This document shows positions 55,349-64,000 of a stretch of 64,000 bases of DNA, piece after piece. This DNA comes from Chitinophagaceae bacterium (GTDB lineage Bacteria; Bacteroidota; Bacteroidia; Chitinophagales; Chitinophagaceae): assembly GCA_016710745.1 (NCBI GenBank), contig JADJVB010000010.1, positions 744,001-808,000 on the forward strand, read 5' to 3'. The position numbers and the translations under genes were made by a program. Under the pieces are notes generated by a model. The model saw nothing but the letters and a program-made list of their open reading frames with translations. It did not search any database and was not told the origin of the DNA. Every line of letters starts with the position of its first letter. Positions within the stretch are counted from its first letter, which is position 1.

Positions 55349-55365
55349 ATCTATATTTTTTCTGA

Positions 55366-55836
55366 TTAACTGCCAAATGGCACAATTAACGAAAGTTTGA
55401 ATTGCCTGGTACGGTTGCTGGCAAATCCGTTTTGAAATCCCGGAATGGAGATCCGATCCATTGATGTTTTTAATTTTGCCCGACGTGCTTCCCGCTTCAG
55501 GTCACTGGCTTTGTTCGAAAAATGTATGCTTGTAAGTGCAAGCGCAATACCAACCGCGGCACCAGCTGCCCCAACAATAATTTCAGTAGAAGTGTTTTTT
55601 GTTGGAATTGGGTTACCGTTATAATCGTATTCGGTAAATACATCTTCTTTTTTAATCAAACCATAAATCAACGTACCGATACCCGCTGCTGCAATAACAG
55701 GGCCGGTTGCAACCATAATGGTACTGGTGGTTCTGGCTTTTCGTGATTTTTGCATTAGTTCATCATAGTCTCCTTCCTGGGCAAATGCAGATACCGTAAG
55801 GATTAACAGGGTCAAGATCGAAAATAAAGTCTTCAT
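55366..55836 (-). CDS. Exported/membrane protein of unknown function
   Basis: A 156-residue protein with a signal peptide (A-F-A-Q, about residue 20), a charged segment, then two Gly/Ala-rich hydrophobic helices (about 40-62 and 87-106) separated by a polar loop with D-Y-N-G-N-P-I-P. A basic stretch and a final beta-rich end (F-K-L-S-L-I-V-P-F) follow. Similar small proteins are common in Bacteroidota, with no assigned role. It is downstream of the ECF sigma factor gene unit on the same strand but separated by 76 bp. Confidence 0.7.
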   Translation of the reverse strand: MKTLFSILTLLILTVSAFAQEGDYDELMQKSRKARTTSTIMVATGPVIAAAGIGTLIYGLIKKEDVFTEYDYNGNPIPTKNTSTEIIVGAAGAAVGIALALTSIHFSNKASDLKREARRAKLKTSMDRISIPGFQNGFASNRTRQFKLSLIVPFGS

Positions 55837-55912
55837 TTTTATATTTTAATTTTTATTAATGTCGGCAAAGGTATACGAAATAATCAATTGCATTAACAAA
55901 AAGTAAAAATAT

Positions 55913-56275
55913 TTAACCTGCGTTTATATCCGGTTGATTTTCGGCAGATAAAGGCGCTGCCGACCACCTGTTTCCACACTTGTTTTTCCATTCGGCTTTA
56001 AATTTTTCTCTTTCTTCGGGCGTCATTTTATCCCAGCGCTGTTTCATTTTTTGTTTCCAGGCCGGGCTTCCGCGCCAACGGCCACCAAAGCCGCCAAACA
56101 AAATTTTACTCAGCAATAAAATGCCTAATGCCTGTATCAAGGTTATGGCTTTTACGCCCAGTACAGCCGGTAAAATAGCGTTCCATAAATACATGACCAG
56201 CAGGCCAAAAATGAATATGGCAGCTATACCAAAGATCAGAATCATAATGCCCTTTTTAATCCATAATTTTTTCAT
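55913..56275 (-). CDS. Membrane protein encoded behind an ECF sigma factor gene
   Basis: A 120-residue protein with two transmembrane helices (about 8-30 and 36-60), a Gly/Arg-rich turn, then a soluble basic helix region with W-K-Q-K-M-K-Q-R-W-D-K-M-T-P-E-E-R-E-K-F. This last segment resembles the periplasmic-repressor-like helical pattern of Bacteroidota proteins found next to ECF sigma factors. It starts 19 bp after the sigma factor gene, so it may tune its activity. It is not a classical anti-sigma factor by sequence, and the regulatory role is inferred from position. Confidence 0.72.
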   Translation of the reverse strand: MKKLWIKKGIMILIFGIAAIFIFGLLVMYLWNAILPAVLGVKAITLIQALGILLLSKILFGGFGGRWRGSPAWKQKMKQRWDKMTPEEREKFKAEWKNKCGNRWSAAPLSAENQPDINAG

Positions 56276-56294
56276 CGTGTCTAATTTTATAAGT

Positions 56295-56864
56295 TTAATA
56301 ATTCAGTAATTCGTCTTTTAAATTTCGCAGGCGTTCCCTCAAATGTAATACAGCGTATCTTTTACGGCTGATGAGGGTGGCTACAGATTCGCCGGTAAGG
56401 GCAGCTATTTCTTTAAAGGAAATATCTTCAATTTCATGTTGTATAAATACATCCCTTTGTTCGGCCGGGAGTTCATCCAGTGCCGCTTTCAATTCTTCCC
56501 AAAAAATAGTGCGCAGGTATTCTGTCTCCGGAGTACTGTCGGATGGCAAAAGCATTTCTTTCCAGTTGAAGGGGTCGTCGTTGCTTTCCTGGTTCTGAAA
56601 AACATCGTCAGCCAGGGGGAGCTTGTGCTTGCGGTAATTGTCAATTATCTTATTGCGGGTAACCCGGTACAGCCAGCTGGTGGCCTGTTCGATGGGCTCG
56701 GTATTACCGGCAAACTGGTAAAAAACCTCCTGTAAAATATCTTCAGCGTCTTCGGTGCTGGCAACCCTTTGTTTGATGAAACCAAATAAACGGCTGCTTA
56801 TATCCTTAATGGTGCTGCTGATATTTTTATTACGTTCGGCCGCCATATCTATTGCTACTGTCAT
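56295..56864 (-). CDS. ECF RNA polymerase sigma factor
   Basis: A 189-residue protein. Region 2 (about 25-90) has D-A-E-D-I-L-Q-E-V-F and the -10 reading helix with W-L-Y-R-V-T-R-N-K-I-I-D. A linker of about 35 acidic residues precedes region 4 (about 120-180), with L-P-A-E-Q-R-D-V-F and the helix-turn-helix S-F-K-E-I-A-A-L-T-G-E-S. It directs RNA polymerase to a small regulon, often its own operon. ATG 56864 is the longest start; ATG 56846 (M-A-A-E-R-N) is also possible. The downstream membrane protein is probably co-transcribed. Confidence 0.93.
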   Translation of the reverse strand: MTVAIDMAAERNKNISSTIKDISSRLFGFIKQRVASTEDAEDILQEVFYQFAGNTEPIEQATSWLYRVTRNKIIDNYRKHKLPLADDVFQNQESNDDPFNWKEMLLPSDSTPETEYLRTIFWEELKAALDELPAEQRDVFIQHEIEDISFKEIAALTGESVATLISRKRYAVLHLRERLRNLKDELLNY

Positions 56865-56956
56865 TGCTTCGTCTTGTTGTTAGTAAAGAAGACGGATGAC
56901 CGGTAAAAATGTTTTAATGGATATAAAAACTTATTAAGGTTATGTCAGCAGCCGGT

Positions 56957-57811
56957 TTAATAGGTATTTGTCATGTCTTCGTCTACACAAATAATAAAAT
57001 CGGCCTTACCCTTGTTTTCGGCTAACAATTCTTTTATATTTTTTTGCGAAACGGTACTGATAGTAGCAACCTGCAGGTCAGGCTGTTTTCTTTTTAAATA
57101 CCAGTTGATGCCATCGTAGTTATCGGAGTGAAAGGCACCGTTGTAATGGATGAATAAAGAACCGGGTTTAAAGTTTTGTAAGATGAAATAGGCCATCGTC
57201 GCATCTTTGGTAGCCTGAGCCTTGGGCATATTGGCGCCGCCATGTCCGCCCATCATCTCCACCATTTTTACGTACCCGGGCAGGTTGGCATCGTAGTCAA
57301 GGGGCAGTGGGGCTATCCAGGTTTTTTCCAGAACAGATAATGTATCCAATGATTCAAATCCTTTTTTAGAAACCAGCGAAGCATACCGGCGGGGAATATT
57401 GGTAGCAATAAAAGGAGCCTTTTTTTCTTTGGCAAAATTTACAATGGGGGCGTAGTCAGTTTTGTAATTATTCCACAACCGGGCAGCCGAGTCGAGCCCT
57501 TTGGCGGTAATTTTGTCGTTGAGGTAATCAGTTAAAGCCTGTTGGTTATCGGCTTCAAACATTTCGGCGCCATAAATCAAATTTCGTTTATCGCTAAGGT
57601 CTTTGGCTACCGACAGTTCCAGCCAGTGCGCAATGGCGTTGTTGTGAAATTCACCAAATAAAATAATATCTTTTTTAGCCAGCGTTTTAATCATCTTTTT
57701 ATAGGATACTTTTTTGCCCTCAGCGTTATATAACACATAGGGCATCTTCTGCTGAGCAAAAATCGGGATGGCAATCAGGGTAATTAAAAGTATAAGTATA
57801 TATTTTTTCAT
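56957..57811 (-). CDS. ChaN family haem/iron-binding-type protein
   Basis: A 284-residue exported protein with signal peptide (P-I-F-A-Q, about 20). The body is of the ChaN/DUF399 family, with the characteristic early I-I-L-F-G-E-F-H-N-N-A-I-A-H-W and a late F-I-H-Y-N-G-A-F-H-S-D. ChaN of Campylobacter binds two haems on the outer membrane and is iron-regulated. In Bacteroidota the family is common but less studied. There is no lipobox, so this member is probably soluble in the periplasm. It is a single gene divergent from an alcohol dehydrogenase gene. Confidence 0.87.
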   Translation of the reverse strand: MKKYILILLITLIAIPIFAQQKMPYVLYNAEGKKVSYKKMIKTLAKKDIILFGEFHNNAIAHWLELSVAKDLSDKRNLIYGAEMFEADNQQALTDYLNDKITAKGLDSAARLWNNYKTDYAPIVNFAKEKKAPFIATNIPRRYASLVSKKGFESLDTLSVLEKTWIAPLPLDYDANLPGYVKMVEMMGGHGGANMPKAQATKDATMAYFILQNFKPGSLFIHYNGAFHSDNYDGINWYLKRKQPDLQVATISTVSQKNIKELLAENKGKADFIICVDEDMTNTY

Positions 57812-57900
57812 ATTCGTTCTATTAAAGGTGAAAGTTAAACCGATTAAACGAATATTCGGACAATCTTCATTTTTTCAATTAATTTCCACCCGGTAAATGT

Positions 57901-57908
57901 TATATTTG
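57901..57908 (+). promoter_or_regulatory. Candidate -7 element for the alcohol dehydrogenase gene
   Basis: TATATTTG is an exact TAnnTTTG, 26 bp before the ATG at 57935. No clear TTTG lies at -33. Confidence 0.45.
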
Positions 57909-57934
57909 GTATCTCATTAACCAAAACCTCAAAT

Positions 57935-58978
57935 ATGTCATCAACAAAATCATATGCAGCGCAAAGCGAAACAACACCGCTTACACCCTGGACTATTAAC
58001 CGGAGAGATCCAAAACCGACCGATGTTCAGATCGACATTAAATATTGTGGTGTTTGCCATAGTGATCTTCATTTTGCCAAAAACGATTGGGGGATGTCTG
58101 TTTACCCGTTGGTACCCGGGCATGAAATTGTAGGCATTGTTACAGCCGTTGGTGATAAAGTATCTAAATTTAAAGTAGGCGACTTAGCAGGCATTGGTTG
58201 CCTGGTTGACAGTTGCAGGGAATGCCATAATTGTAAAGATGGCCTTGAACAATATTGCAGTAATGGCTGGGTGGGCACTTATGGTGGTATGGAAAAAGAT
58301 GGTAGCGGCGCAACCTATGGAGGCTACAGTAAATGCATACTGGCACATGAAGATTTTGTGTTGCATCTTTCTGATAAGCAACCATTAGAAGCCATTGCAC
58401 CACTGCTTTGTGCCGGTATCACCACCTACTCGCCCTTGCGCAGGTGGAATGTAGGTAAAGGACAAAAAGTTGGTGTTTTAGGTTTAGGCGGTTTGGGCCA
58501 CATGGGTGTTAAACTGGCGGTGTCAATGGGCGCCGAAGTGACTATGCTCAGCCATACGCCGTCAAAAGAAGCCGATGCAAAAAGATTAGGCGCTCATAAA
58601 TTTGTTTTAACAAGTGATGAGGAGCAAACAAAGACTGTTGCTGGTTACTTCGATTTCATTTTAGATACGGTATCGGCGCAACATGATTATAATTTTTATT
58701 TAAACATGCTTAATACAAATGGCACCATGGTTTGTGTGGGTGCGCCACCTCCGGCGGAGCCAATTGTTCCCTTTAACCTTATTTTTCAGCGCCGCAGTAT
58801 TGCAGGCTCTTTAATTGGCGGCCTGCCCGAAACGCAGGAGATGCTTGACTATTGTGCCGAACACAATATTGTAAGTGACGTAGAAGTTATAGCCATGAAA
58901 GATATAAATGAAGCATATGAGCGCATGTTAAAAGGAGATGTGCGGTATCGGTTTGTGATTGATATGGCAACGCTTTAA
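57935..58978 (+). CDS. Zinc-dependent NAD(P) alcohol dehydrogenase (YahK/CAD-like)
   Basis: A 347-residue protein of the medium-chain dehydrogenase family. Catalytic zinc ligands lie in C-G-V-C-H-S-D and G-H-E-I-V-G. The structural zinc is held by the cysteines of C-R-E-C-H-N-C and a fourth a few residues on. The nucleotide fold has G-L-G-G-L-G-H-M-G. Sequence order is closest to the cinnamyl alcohol/aldehyde reductase group (YahK, AdhC), which mostly reduces a broad range of aldehydes with NADPH. It is cytoplasmic. It is a single gene with its own promoter candidate and a strong terminator. Confidence 0.93.
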   Translation: MSSTKSYAAQSETTPLTPWTINRRDPKPTDVQIDIKYCGVCHSDLHFAKNDWGMSVYPLVPGHEIVGIVTAVGDKVSKFKVGDLAGIGCLVDSCRECHNCKDGLEQYCSNGWVGTYGGMEKDGSGATYGGYSKCILAHEDFVLHLSDKQPLEAIAPLLCAGITTYSPLRRWNVGKGQKVGVLGLGGLGHMGVKLAVSMGAEVTMLSHTPSKEADAKRLGAHKFVLTSDEEQTKTVAGYFDFILDTVSAQHDYNFYLNMLNTNGTMVCVGAPPPAEPIVPFNLIFQRRSIAGSLIGGLPETQEMLDYCAEHNIVSDVEVIAMKDINEAYERMLKGDVRYRFVIDMATL

Positions 58979-59008
58979 CGATAATCGTATGTAAACAAAT
59001 AGGTTTCG

Positions 59009-59037
59009 AAAGCTGCATGCAGATGCAGCTTTTTTTA
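59009..59037 (+). terminator. Terminator after the alcohol dehydrogenase gene
   Basis: AAAGCTGCAT (59009-59018) pairs perfectly with ATGCAGCTTT (59023-59032) around GCAG. The T run continues to 59036. It lies 30 bp after the stop. Confidence 0.9.
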
Positions 59038-59091
59038 TTGACGTAAAACAGCATTTTAATTTTAATGTACCTTTCCTTTCAAAAAATACGT

Positions 59092-59898
59092 ATGCAGTAT
59101 AAAATATTTTTTTTCATCTTTATAGCCTTCATCAGCAACAGCTGTACGGTGAGTAAATATGCAGCCGGCAATAAATTATATAAAACCCAGGTGAAGGCAT
59201 TTGCCGATGAAATTAAAAAACAACCCGCCACTATCGATAGTACCCAGGCCGCTGTTGACTGGGCAGGAACGGTTAATTTTAATTTGCGTAAACCAAATTT
59301 TGTCATCCTGCATCACACGGCTCAAAACAGCTGCGTGCAAACCATCAATACCTTTACCCTGTCACGTACCGAGGTTAGCGCTCATTATGTGATCTGTAAA
59401 GATGGTACCGTGCAACATATGTTGAGCGATTACCTGCGGGCCTGGCATGCGGGGGCGGGCCGGTGGGGCAATGTAACAGATATCAATTCGGTATCCATTG
59501 GTATTGAACTCGACAATAACGGTGTTGAGCCTTTTACCGAAGCACAGATCAATAACCTGCTGATCGTTTTGAGAGCACTCAAAAAAAGTTACAATATTCC
59601 CACCGCTAATTTTATTGGCCATGCCGATATTGCGCCCTCGCGAAAAGTTGATCCCAGCCGTTTATTTCCCTGGCAACAACTGGCGCAGCAGGGTTTTGGT
59701 TATTGGTATGGGGATCTTAGCACAAAATATCCCGAAAATTTTGATGCCATGCAGGCGCTGCGGATTATTGGCTACGATACCCAGGATTCCATCGCGGCCA
59801 TCAAGGCATTTAAATTACATTTTGTGCAGAATGATTCTGTGTCGGTACTTACTGATGGCGACAAAAGGATCATCTACGATCTGTATAAAAAATATTAA
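59092..59898 (+). CDS. N-acetylmuramoyl-L-alanine amidase (Amidase_2, lipoprotein)
   Basis: A 268-residue protein from the ATG at 59092, which puts the hydrophobic segment at the very N-terminus with lipobox S-N-S-C-T. An earlier ATG at 59065 adds nine residues and overlaps a near-match to the -7 box (TACCTTTC). The Amidase_2/PGRP-type domain has zinc ligands in I-L-H-H-T-A, W-H-A-G and G-H-A-D-I-A-P-S-R-K-x-D-P. It cleaves the bond between MurNAc and L-Ala in muropeptides or wall peptidoglycan. By its lipobox it should be an envelope lipoprotein like AmiD of E. coli. It is a single gene. Confidence 0.9.
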   Translation: MQYKIFFFIFIAFISNSCTVSKYAAGNKLYKTQVKAFADEIKKQPATIDSTQAAVDWAGTVNFNLRKPNFVILHHTAQNSCVQTINTFTLSRTEVSAHYVICKDGTVQHMLSDYLRAWHAGAGRWGNVTDINSVSIGIELDNNGVEPFTEAQINNLLIVLRALKKSYNIPTANFIGHADIAPSRKVDPSRLFPWQQLAQQGFGYWYGDLSTKYPENFDAMQALRIIGYDTQDSIAAIKAFKLHFVQNDSVSVLTDGDKRIIYDLYKKY

Positions 59899-60016
59899 AT
59901 TTTATTTTTGCTTTCCCTTTCTGGAATAAGACGTAACACAAAATTAATTTATAGATCATTCTGGTATTAATAATTCAGGGTTGTGTTTGTTAACTTTAGC
60001 TAATAATACTGCTATC

Positions 60017-62425
60017 ATGTTTAAATTTAAACTAATTGTTGTTGTCTTTTTTATTTTTACAATAAGTGTCAATGCACAAAAAACAGTAACGCTACCTAAT
60101 GGGTGGTCGCTTTCGCCTGCAGGAAGAAGTTTGCTTTTGGGAGACTTGCCTTTAAATATTGCGGTCAGCAACTCAAAAAAACTGATCGCTGTAACCAATA
60201 ATGGACAGAGTAAACAAAGCCTTCAATTGATCAATGCAAAAACGGAAAAGATCCTGGATAATATTGAAATCAGGAAAAGCTGGCTGGGACTAAAATTCAG
60301 CAGTGATGAAAAATACCTGTTTGTTGGGGGTGGCAATGACAACTGGATATTGCAATATGCAATACTTAAAAATAAACTGCAGCTGAAAGACAGTTTTATG
60401 TTGGGTAAAAAATGGCCAAACAGAATATCACCTGCCGGTATTGAAATTGATGATGAAAAAAAATTGCTGTATGTTGTTACCAAAGACGACAATTCGCTGT
60501 ATATCATTGATATGCTTACAAAACAGATTCTGCAGCAAGTTAAGCTGGAAGGAGAAGCTTATACCTGCCAGTTGTCGCCTGATAAAAAAGAACTGTATAT
60601 CAGTTGCTGGGGCTGCGATCGCCTGATCATATTAAATACAACAGAAAAAAACATCGTCGTTCAAATTCCTATAGGTGATAACCCAAATGATATTTGCGTT
60701 AGTAAAGACGGCAATTTTTTATATGTTGCCAATGCCAATGATAATGACGTATCAGTTATTAATGTAAAGGAAAGAAAAGTTATCGAAACCCTTACCGCTT
60801 CATTGTATCCCAATGCACCTCCGGGCAGTACCAGTAATGGATTGGCATTGAGTGAAGATGATAAAACCTTGTTTATAGCTAATGCCGACAATAACTGTTT
60901 AACCGTTTTCGACGTAAGCCATCCAGGATTCAGCTCTTCAAAAGGATTCATACCAGTGGGCTGGTATCCTACCTGCGTAAGAGTGGTGGGTAATAAAATA
61001 TGGGTTGCCAACGGAAAAGGATTTACTTCATTTGCAAATCCTGATGGGCCCAACCCGGCAAGAAAAAAACAAAAAGTAGATTATCAGGGAGGTAATAAGG
61101 AAAAGGAAGTACAATATATTGGTGGATTATTTAAAGGAACCATGAGTATCATTGATATGCCTTCCGAAAAGCAATTAAGCATATACTCCGAACAGGTTTA
61201 TAAAAACACGCCTTATACAAAAGATAAAGAATTGTACAGTGTGGTTGAAAAGGGCAACCCGATTCCCGGAAAAATCGGGGACCCATCTCCCATCAAGCAT
61301 GTATTTTATATAATTAAGGAGAACCGAACCTATGACCAGGTTTTGGGAGATATAAAAGAAGGCAATGGCGATACCAGCCTGGTATTGTTTGGAGAGCGCA
61401 TCACCCCCAATCAACACAAACTGGCAAGAGATTTTGTACTGCTGGATAATTTTTATGTGGACGGTGAAGTGAGTGCCGACGGGCATAACTGGAGCATGGG
61501 CGCTTATGCAACTGATTACCTGGAGAAGAACTGGGTAACCAGTTATGGCGGACGTGGCGGAGGCTATGACGCAGAAGGTACCAGGGAAATTGCCAACAAT
61601 AAAGGGGATTTTATCTGGGGCCAATGTAAAAAGGCCGGTATAAGTTATCGCAGTTATGGTGAATTTGCAGATGGTTACAAAGCCAATATCCCGGTTTTAG
61701 AAGACCATATCTGCACGTACTATACCAGTTGGGACGAAAGTGTGCAGGATACAGTACGGGTTAGACAGTGGAAAAGAGATTTTGATTCATTGGTTGCGAT
61801 CAATGCCGTACCACAATTGAATACCCTGCGTTTGATAAACGATCACACGCAGGGGATGAGCTTGAACAAGCCAACACCCTTTGCACATGTGGCCGATAAC
61901 GATCTGGCTGTGGGTATGTTTTTGGAATATTTGAGTAACAGTCCGATATGGAAAACAAGTGTGGTATTTATAGTTGAAGATGATGCCCAAAACGGCCCCG
62001 ATCATGTAGATGCACACCGCACAACAGCTTATGTTGCCGGCCCTTTCGTTAAAAGGAATTTTGTTGATCATACGGCCTATACCACAAGTGGTATGTTACG
62101 CACTATCGAACTAATTTTGGGGCTGCCGCCGATGAGCCAGTATGATGCCGGAGCAATACCTATGTGGAAATGTTTTACTCCGGTTGCGGATCATACAAGC
62201 TTCAAAGCCCTGCCATCCAATGTTGATCTGTCTGATAAAAATGTGGTATGGAATGAATTGTCGGAACGTTCTGCCGCCTTTGATTTTAGCAAGGAAGACC
62301 GTGCGCCCGACCTGGAGTTCAGTGAAGTAATATGGAAAGGCGTGAAAGGCCTGCACGCGGTGATGCCAGCCCCTAAACGGGCTGCATTTGTAAAAATAAC
62401 TGCAAAAGATGACGATGATGATTGA
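60017..62425 (+). CDS. Bifunctional YncE-like beta-propeller / alkaline-phosphatase-superfamily phosphoesterase
   Basis: An 802-residue protein from the ATG at 60017, which starts a good signal peptide (V-N-A-Q); an in-frame start at 59981 lacks one. The N-terminal half (about 25-350) is a YVTN/YncE-type propeller with repeats such as S-P-D-K-K-E-L-Y-I-S and S-K-D-G-N-F-L-Y-V-A-N-A. The C-terminal half (about 400-780) is a phosphoesterase/phospholipase C-like domain with I-K-E-N-R-T-Y-D-Q-V-L-G near its start and E-D-D-A-Q-N-G-P-D-H-V-D as a metal-binding site. The substrate is unknown. It ends in five aspartates. Its stop is 11 bp from the convergent flippase gene. Confidence 0.88.
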   Translation: MFKFKLIVVVFFIFTISVNAQKTVTLPNGWSLSPAGRSLLLGDLPLNIAVSNSKKLIAVTNNGQSKQSLQLINAKTEKILDNIEIRKSWLGLKFSSDEKYLFVGGGNDNWILQYAILKNKLQLKDSFMLGKKWPNRISPAGIEIDDEKKLLYVVTKDDNSLYIIDMLTKQILQQVKLEGEAYTCQLSPDKKELYISCWGCDRLIILNTTEKNIVVQIPIGDNPNDICVSKDGNFLYVANANDNDVSVINVKERKVIETLTASLYPNAPPGSTSNGLALSEDDKTLFIANADNNCLTVFDVSHPGFSSSKGFIPVGWYPTCVRVVGNKIWVANGKGFTSFANPDGPNPARKKQKVDYQGGNKEKEVQYIGGLFKGTMSIIDMPSEKQLSIYSEQVYKNTPYTKDKELYSVVEKGNPIPGKIGDPSPIKHVFYIIKENRTYDQVLGDIKEGNGDTSLVLFGERITPNQHKLARDFVLLDNFYVDGEVSADGHNWSMGAYATDYLEKNWVTSYGGRGGGYDAEGTREIANNKGDFIWGQCKKAGISYRSYGEFADGYKANIPVLEDHICTYYTSWDESVQDTVRVRQWKRDFDSLVAINAVPQLNTLRLINDHTQGMSLNKPTPFAHVADNDLAVGMFLEYLSNSPIWKTSVVFIVEDDAQNGPDHVDAHRTTAYVAGPFVKRNFVDHTAYTTSGMLRTIELILGLPPMSQYDAGAIPMWKCFTPVADHTSFKALPSNVDLSDKNVVWNELSERSAAFDFSKEDRAPDLEFSEVIWKGVKGLHAVMPAPKRAAFVKITAKDDDDD

Positions 62426-62436
62426 TGCCGTCAAGT

Positions 62437-63951
62437 TTATTTAATAAAATATTTGCCTACCACCGGAAGCCTCGCCAGTTCCTTCGCTTCTATTCTGGAT
62501 ACAAACCAGGTAAATAAAACAAATAATACAAAGCCGGAACCCAGCGAAAAAGCTAATGAATCCGGCACGAGTTTGATCAGCCCCATGTGCAGAAAATAGA
62601 TGCCGACAGAAAGCACCAGGTAAGCGGTTAATTTTTTTACAGGGTAGGGCACCGGATAAAATTTTTGTCCCAACAGGTAACTGCAGATCATCATAAACAA
62701 ATAACAACTGAACGTGGCGATAGCAGCGCCGGTATAATGCAGCACCGGTATCAGCAATATATTGAGTGCAATGGTGAGGATGGCACCGCCAATGGTGATC
62801 AGGGCACCATAGCTGTTCTTGTTGGTGAGTTTATACCATACGCTCAGGTTATAATAAATGCCCAGGAAAATATTACCCAATGCCAAAAACGGTACAACTT
62901 CCAAACCCTCTGTCCAGCTTGGGTTTGCAAAAGTTAAAAATATCCAGCGGAATACATCCAAAAACAAACCGATGAATAAAAACATAAAGCAACAGGCAAT
63001 CACAAAAAACTTCATCACCCGGGCATAGGTTTTTTGGGCATTTTCATCGCCACTTTTATTGAAGAAAAAAGGTTCGGCTGCCATGCGAAAAGCCTGTATC
63101 ATGATCGTGATGAGCAGGGCAATGCGGAAGATATTGGCAAAGATACCCAATTCATGATCGGCTTGGTTTTGCGGCAAGTCAACCACATGACGGTATATCA
63201 ACCGGCTCAACACATCATTGATCATACCACCTAATCCTACAATAATCAGGGGTGCGCTGTAGCGCATCACTTCTTTCCAAAGCGTAAAATCGAAACGGAT
63301 CTTTACCTGTTTAATTTCCTTAGAAAGAACCAATAACGTAAATAAACTACCACAAAGATTACCCAACAGGTAATACCCCAATCCAAAGCCGGGGCTGTAA
63401 AAATTTCCTAAAAAATGAGCGGGATTCGATTCCAGTATTTTCGGAATAACACCCATAAAAAAAATAACCACACAAACATTGACCACGATACCGGCCACCC
63501 TCGCAAAGGCATATCGTTTGGGCCGGTTTTCCTGCCGCAGCTTGGCAAAGGGAAGGGTGTTTAAATTATCTACGGCAATGATAGCGATCATCCAAAGCAC
63601 GTAATCGGGATGATTGTTTAAATCGGCTGCTGAAACCAGTAAATCTTTACTTAGCAATAAAACAACGGTAAAAAATATACTGCTGAACAAAAGCGAAAGG
63701 GATAACGTGTTATAAAGCTTTTGTTTATCGTGTGTTTGAGAAAACCGAAAATAAGCCGTTTCCAAACCATAGGCGTATAATACATTTAAGAACGGAATAA
63801 TAGTATATACCTGCACCAGATCGGCAGTTTTTTCGGGCATGGCAATAAAAAACGGTAGTGCCATGTTCATCAGATAACCCAGGAAACGGCTGGCAATCGT
63901 TGGTACACCATACCACATCGTTTGCCCCGCTAATTTTTTTATCCCGCTCAA
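62437..63951 (-). CDS. Polysaccharide/lipid flippase of the MATE-like (Wzx/MurJ) superfamily
   Basis: A 504-residue membrane protein with about 14 hydrophobic segments along its whole length, typical of Wzx/oligosaccharide flippases. The N-terminal W-Y-G-V-P-T-I-A-S-R-F-L-G element and internal pseudo-symmetry support this. It should move a lipid-linked sugar across the inner membrane for surface polysaccharide or O-antigen. No glycosyltransferase genes are within the window. The start is TTG at 63951: a TAG lies directly upstream in frame and the next ATG (residue 12) would cut the first amphipathic segment. The 49 bp beyond it show no feature. Confidence 0.87.
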   Translation of the reverse strand: MSGIKKLAGQTMWYGVPTIASRFLGYLMNMALPFFIAMPEKTADLVQVYTIIPFLNVLYAYGLETAYFRFSQTHDKQKLYNTLSLSLLFSSIFFTVVLLLSKDLLVSAADLNNHPDYVLWMIAIIAVDNLNTLPFAKLRQENRPKRYAFARVAGIVVNVCVVIFFMGVIPKILESNPAHFLGNFYSPGFGLGYYLLGNLCGSLFTLLVLSKEIKQVKIRFDFTLWKEVMRYSAPLIIVGLGGMINDVLSRLIYRHVVDLPQNQADHELGIFANIFRIALLITIMIQAFRMAAEPFFFNKSGDENAQKTYARVMKFFVIACCFMFLFIGLFLDVFRWIFLTFANPSWTEGLEVVPFLALGNIFLGIYYNLSVWYKLTNKNSYGALITIGGAILTIALNILLIPVLHYTGAAIATFSCYLFMMICSYLLGQKFYPVPYPVKKLTAYLVLSVGIYFLHMGLIKLVPDSLAFSLGSGFVLFVLFTWFVSRIEAKELARLPVVGKYFIK

Positions 63952-64000
63952 CTATCGTTTAATTTGGTTTCAAAATTACCGTTATAATTTTAATAAAGCG

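Larger units (their letters stand above)
55030..55365. other. Intergenic region with a terminator and an interspersed repeat
   Basis: No gene seen. It contains the second copy of the 34-bp interspersed repeat (55275-55308) and the terminator at 55316-55348. The stretch 55200-55260 looks repeat-like but has no second copy in the window. Confidence 0.45.

Noticed and set aside
1..64000. Prophage, integrative element, transposase, tRNA or rRNA genes
   Set aside because: No integrase, transposase, phage structural gene or RNA gene signature was found on either strand. The only mobile-like signals are the palindromic repeats and the DUF559 domain.

Overview
The window looks like a chromosomal piece of a Bacteroidota genome, most probably a Chitinophagaceae-like member of the class Chitinophagia. 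Supporting signs are four secreted proteins with type IX secretion (T9SS) sorting tails, TonB/CarboxypepD-type outer-membrane receptors, lipoboxes of the form S-C-x-K, fused IcmF mutase, LytS/LytTR signalling, few Shine-Dalgarno sequences, and several promoters of the Bacteroidota type TAnnTTTG. No rRNA, tRNA, CRISPR array or transposase was seen.

Layout: 1-3.0 kb (minus) holds a partial beta-helix lipoprotein, comF and radA. 3.4-11.1 kb (plus) holds a TonB-linked receptor, a 2TM protein, small exported and membrane proteins, a winged-helix regulator, an ABC ATPase/permease pair and a LolA-like protein. pdxA and a giant T9SS protein with calcium-binding repeats lie on the minus strand (11.1-17.2 kb). 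A surface/secretion block follows (17.6-30.9 kb): a PQQ-type sugar dehydrogenase, a TonB receptor, an M1 peptidase and a second giant repeat protein. rsmA and a membrane protein come next. 32.7-46.6 kb is a respiratory-looking region: two mirrored sets of DUF5777 barrel plus lipoproteins with CX4CH haem-like motifs, a YceI-like lipoprotein, a U32-like Fe-S protein, a broken RND/MMPL exporter, and a DsrO/NrfD/cytochrome c module. 47.0-50.9 kb is icmF, followed by a LytS/LytTR pair, a duplicated small-protein family, an ECF sigma unit, ChaN, an alcohol dehydrogenase, an amidase, a YncE/phosphoesterase protein and a flippase.

The most striking feature is in icmF. A DUF559 (Vsr-like, PD-(D/E)XK-type) nuclease domain sits in frame in the linker between the B12 and GTPase domains. 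Related 47-bp palindromic repeats in inverted orientation bracket this part of the gene, and a third repeat lies in frame in the mutase domain. Three more copies of the repeat family surround the 2TM gene at 5.7-6.3 kb. This fits a small nuclease-plus-palindrome mobile module that can settle inside essential open reading frames without breaking them.

Ten single-base frameshifts, all in homopolymers, break six genes between 9.4 and 30.2 kb, including the core gene pdxA. Uncorrected sequencing error is the simplest explanation, so these genes are given here as joined loci. The RND gene at 37.9 kb is different: it has lost an internal segment.
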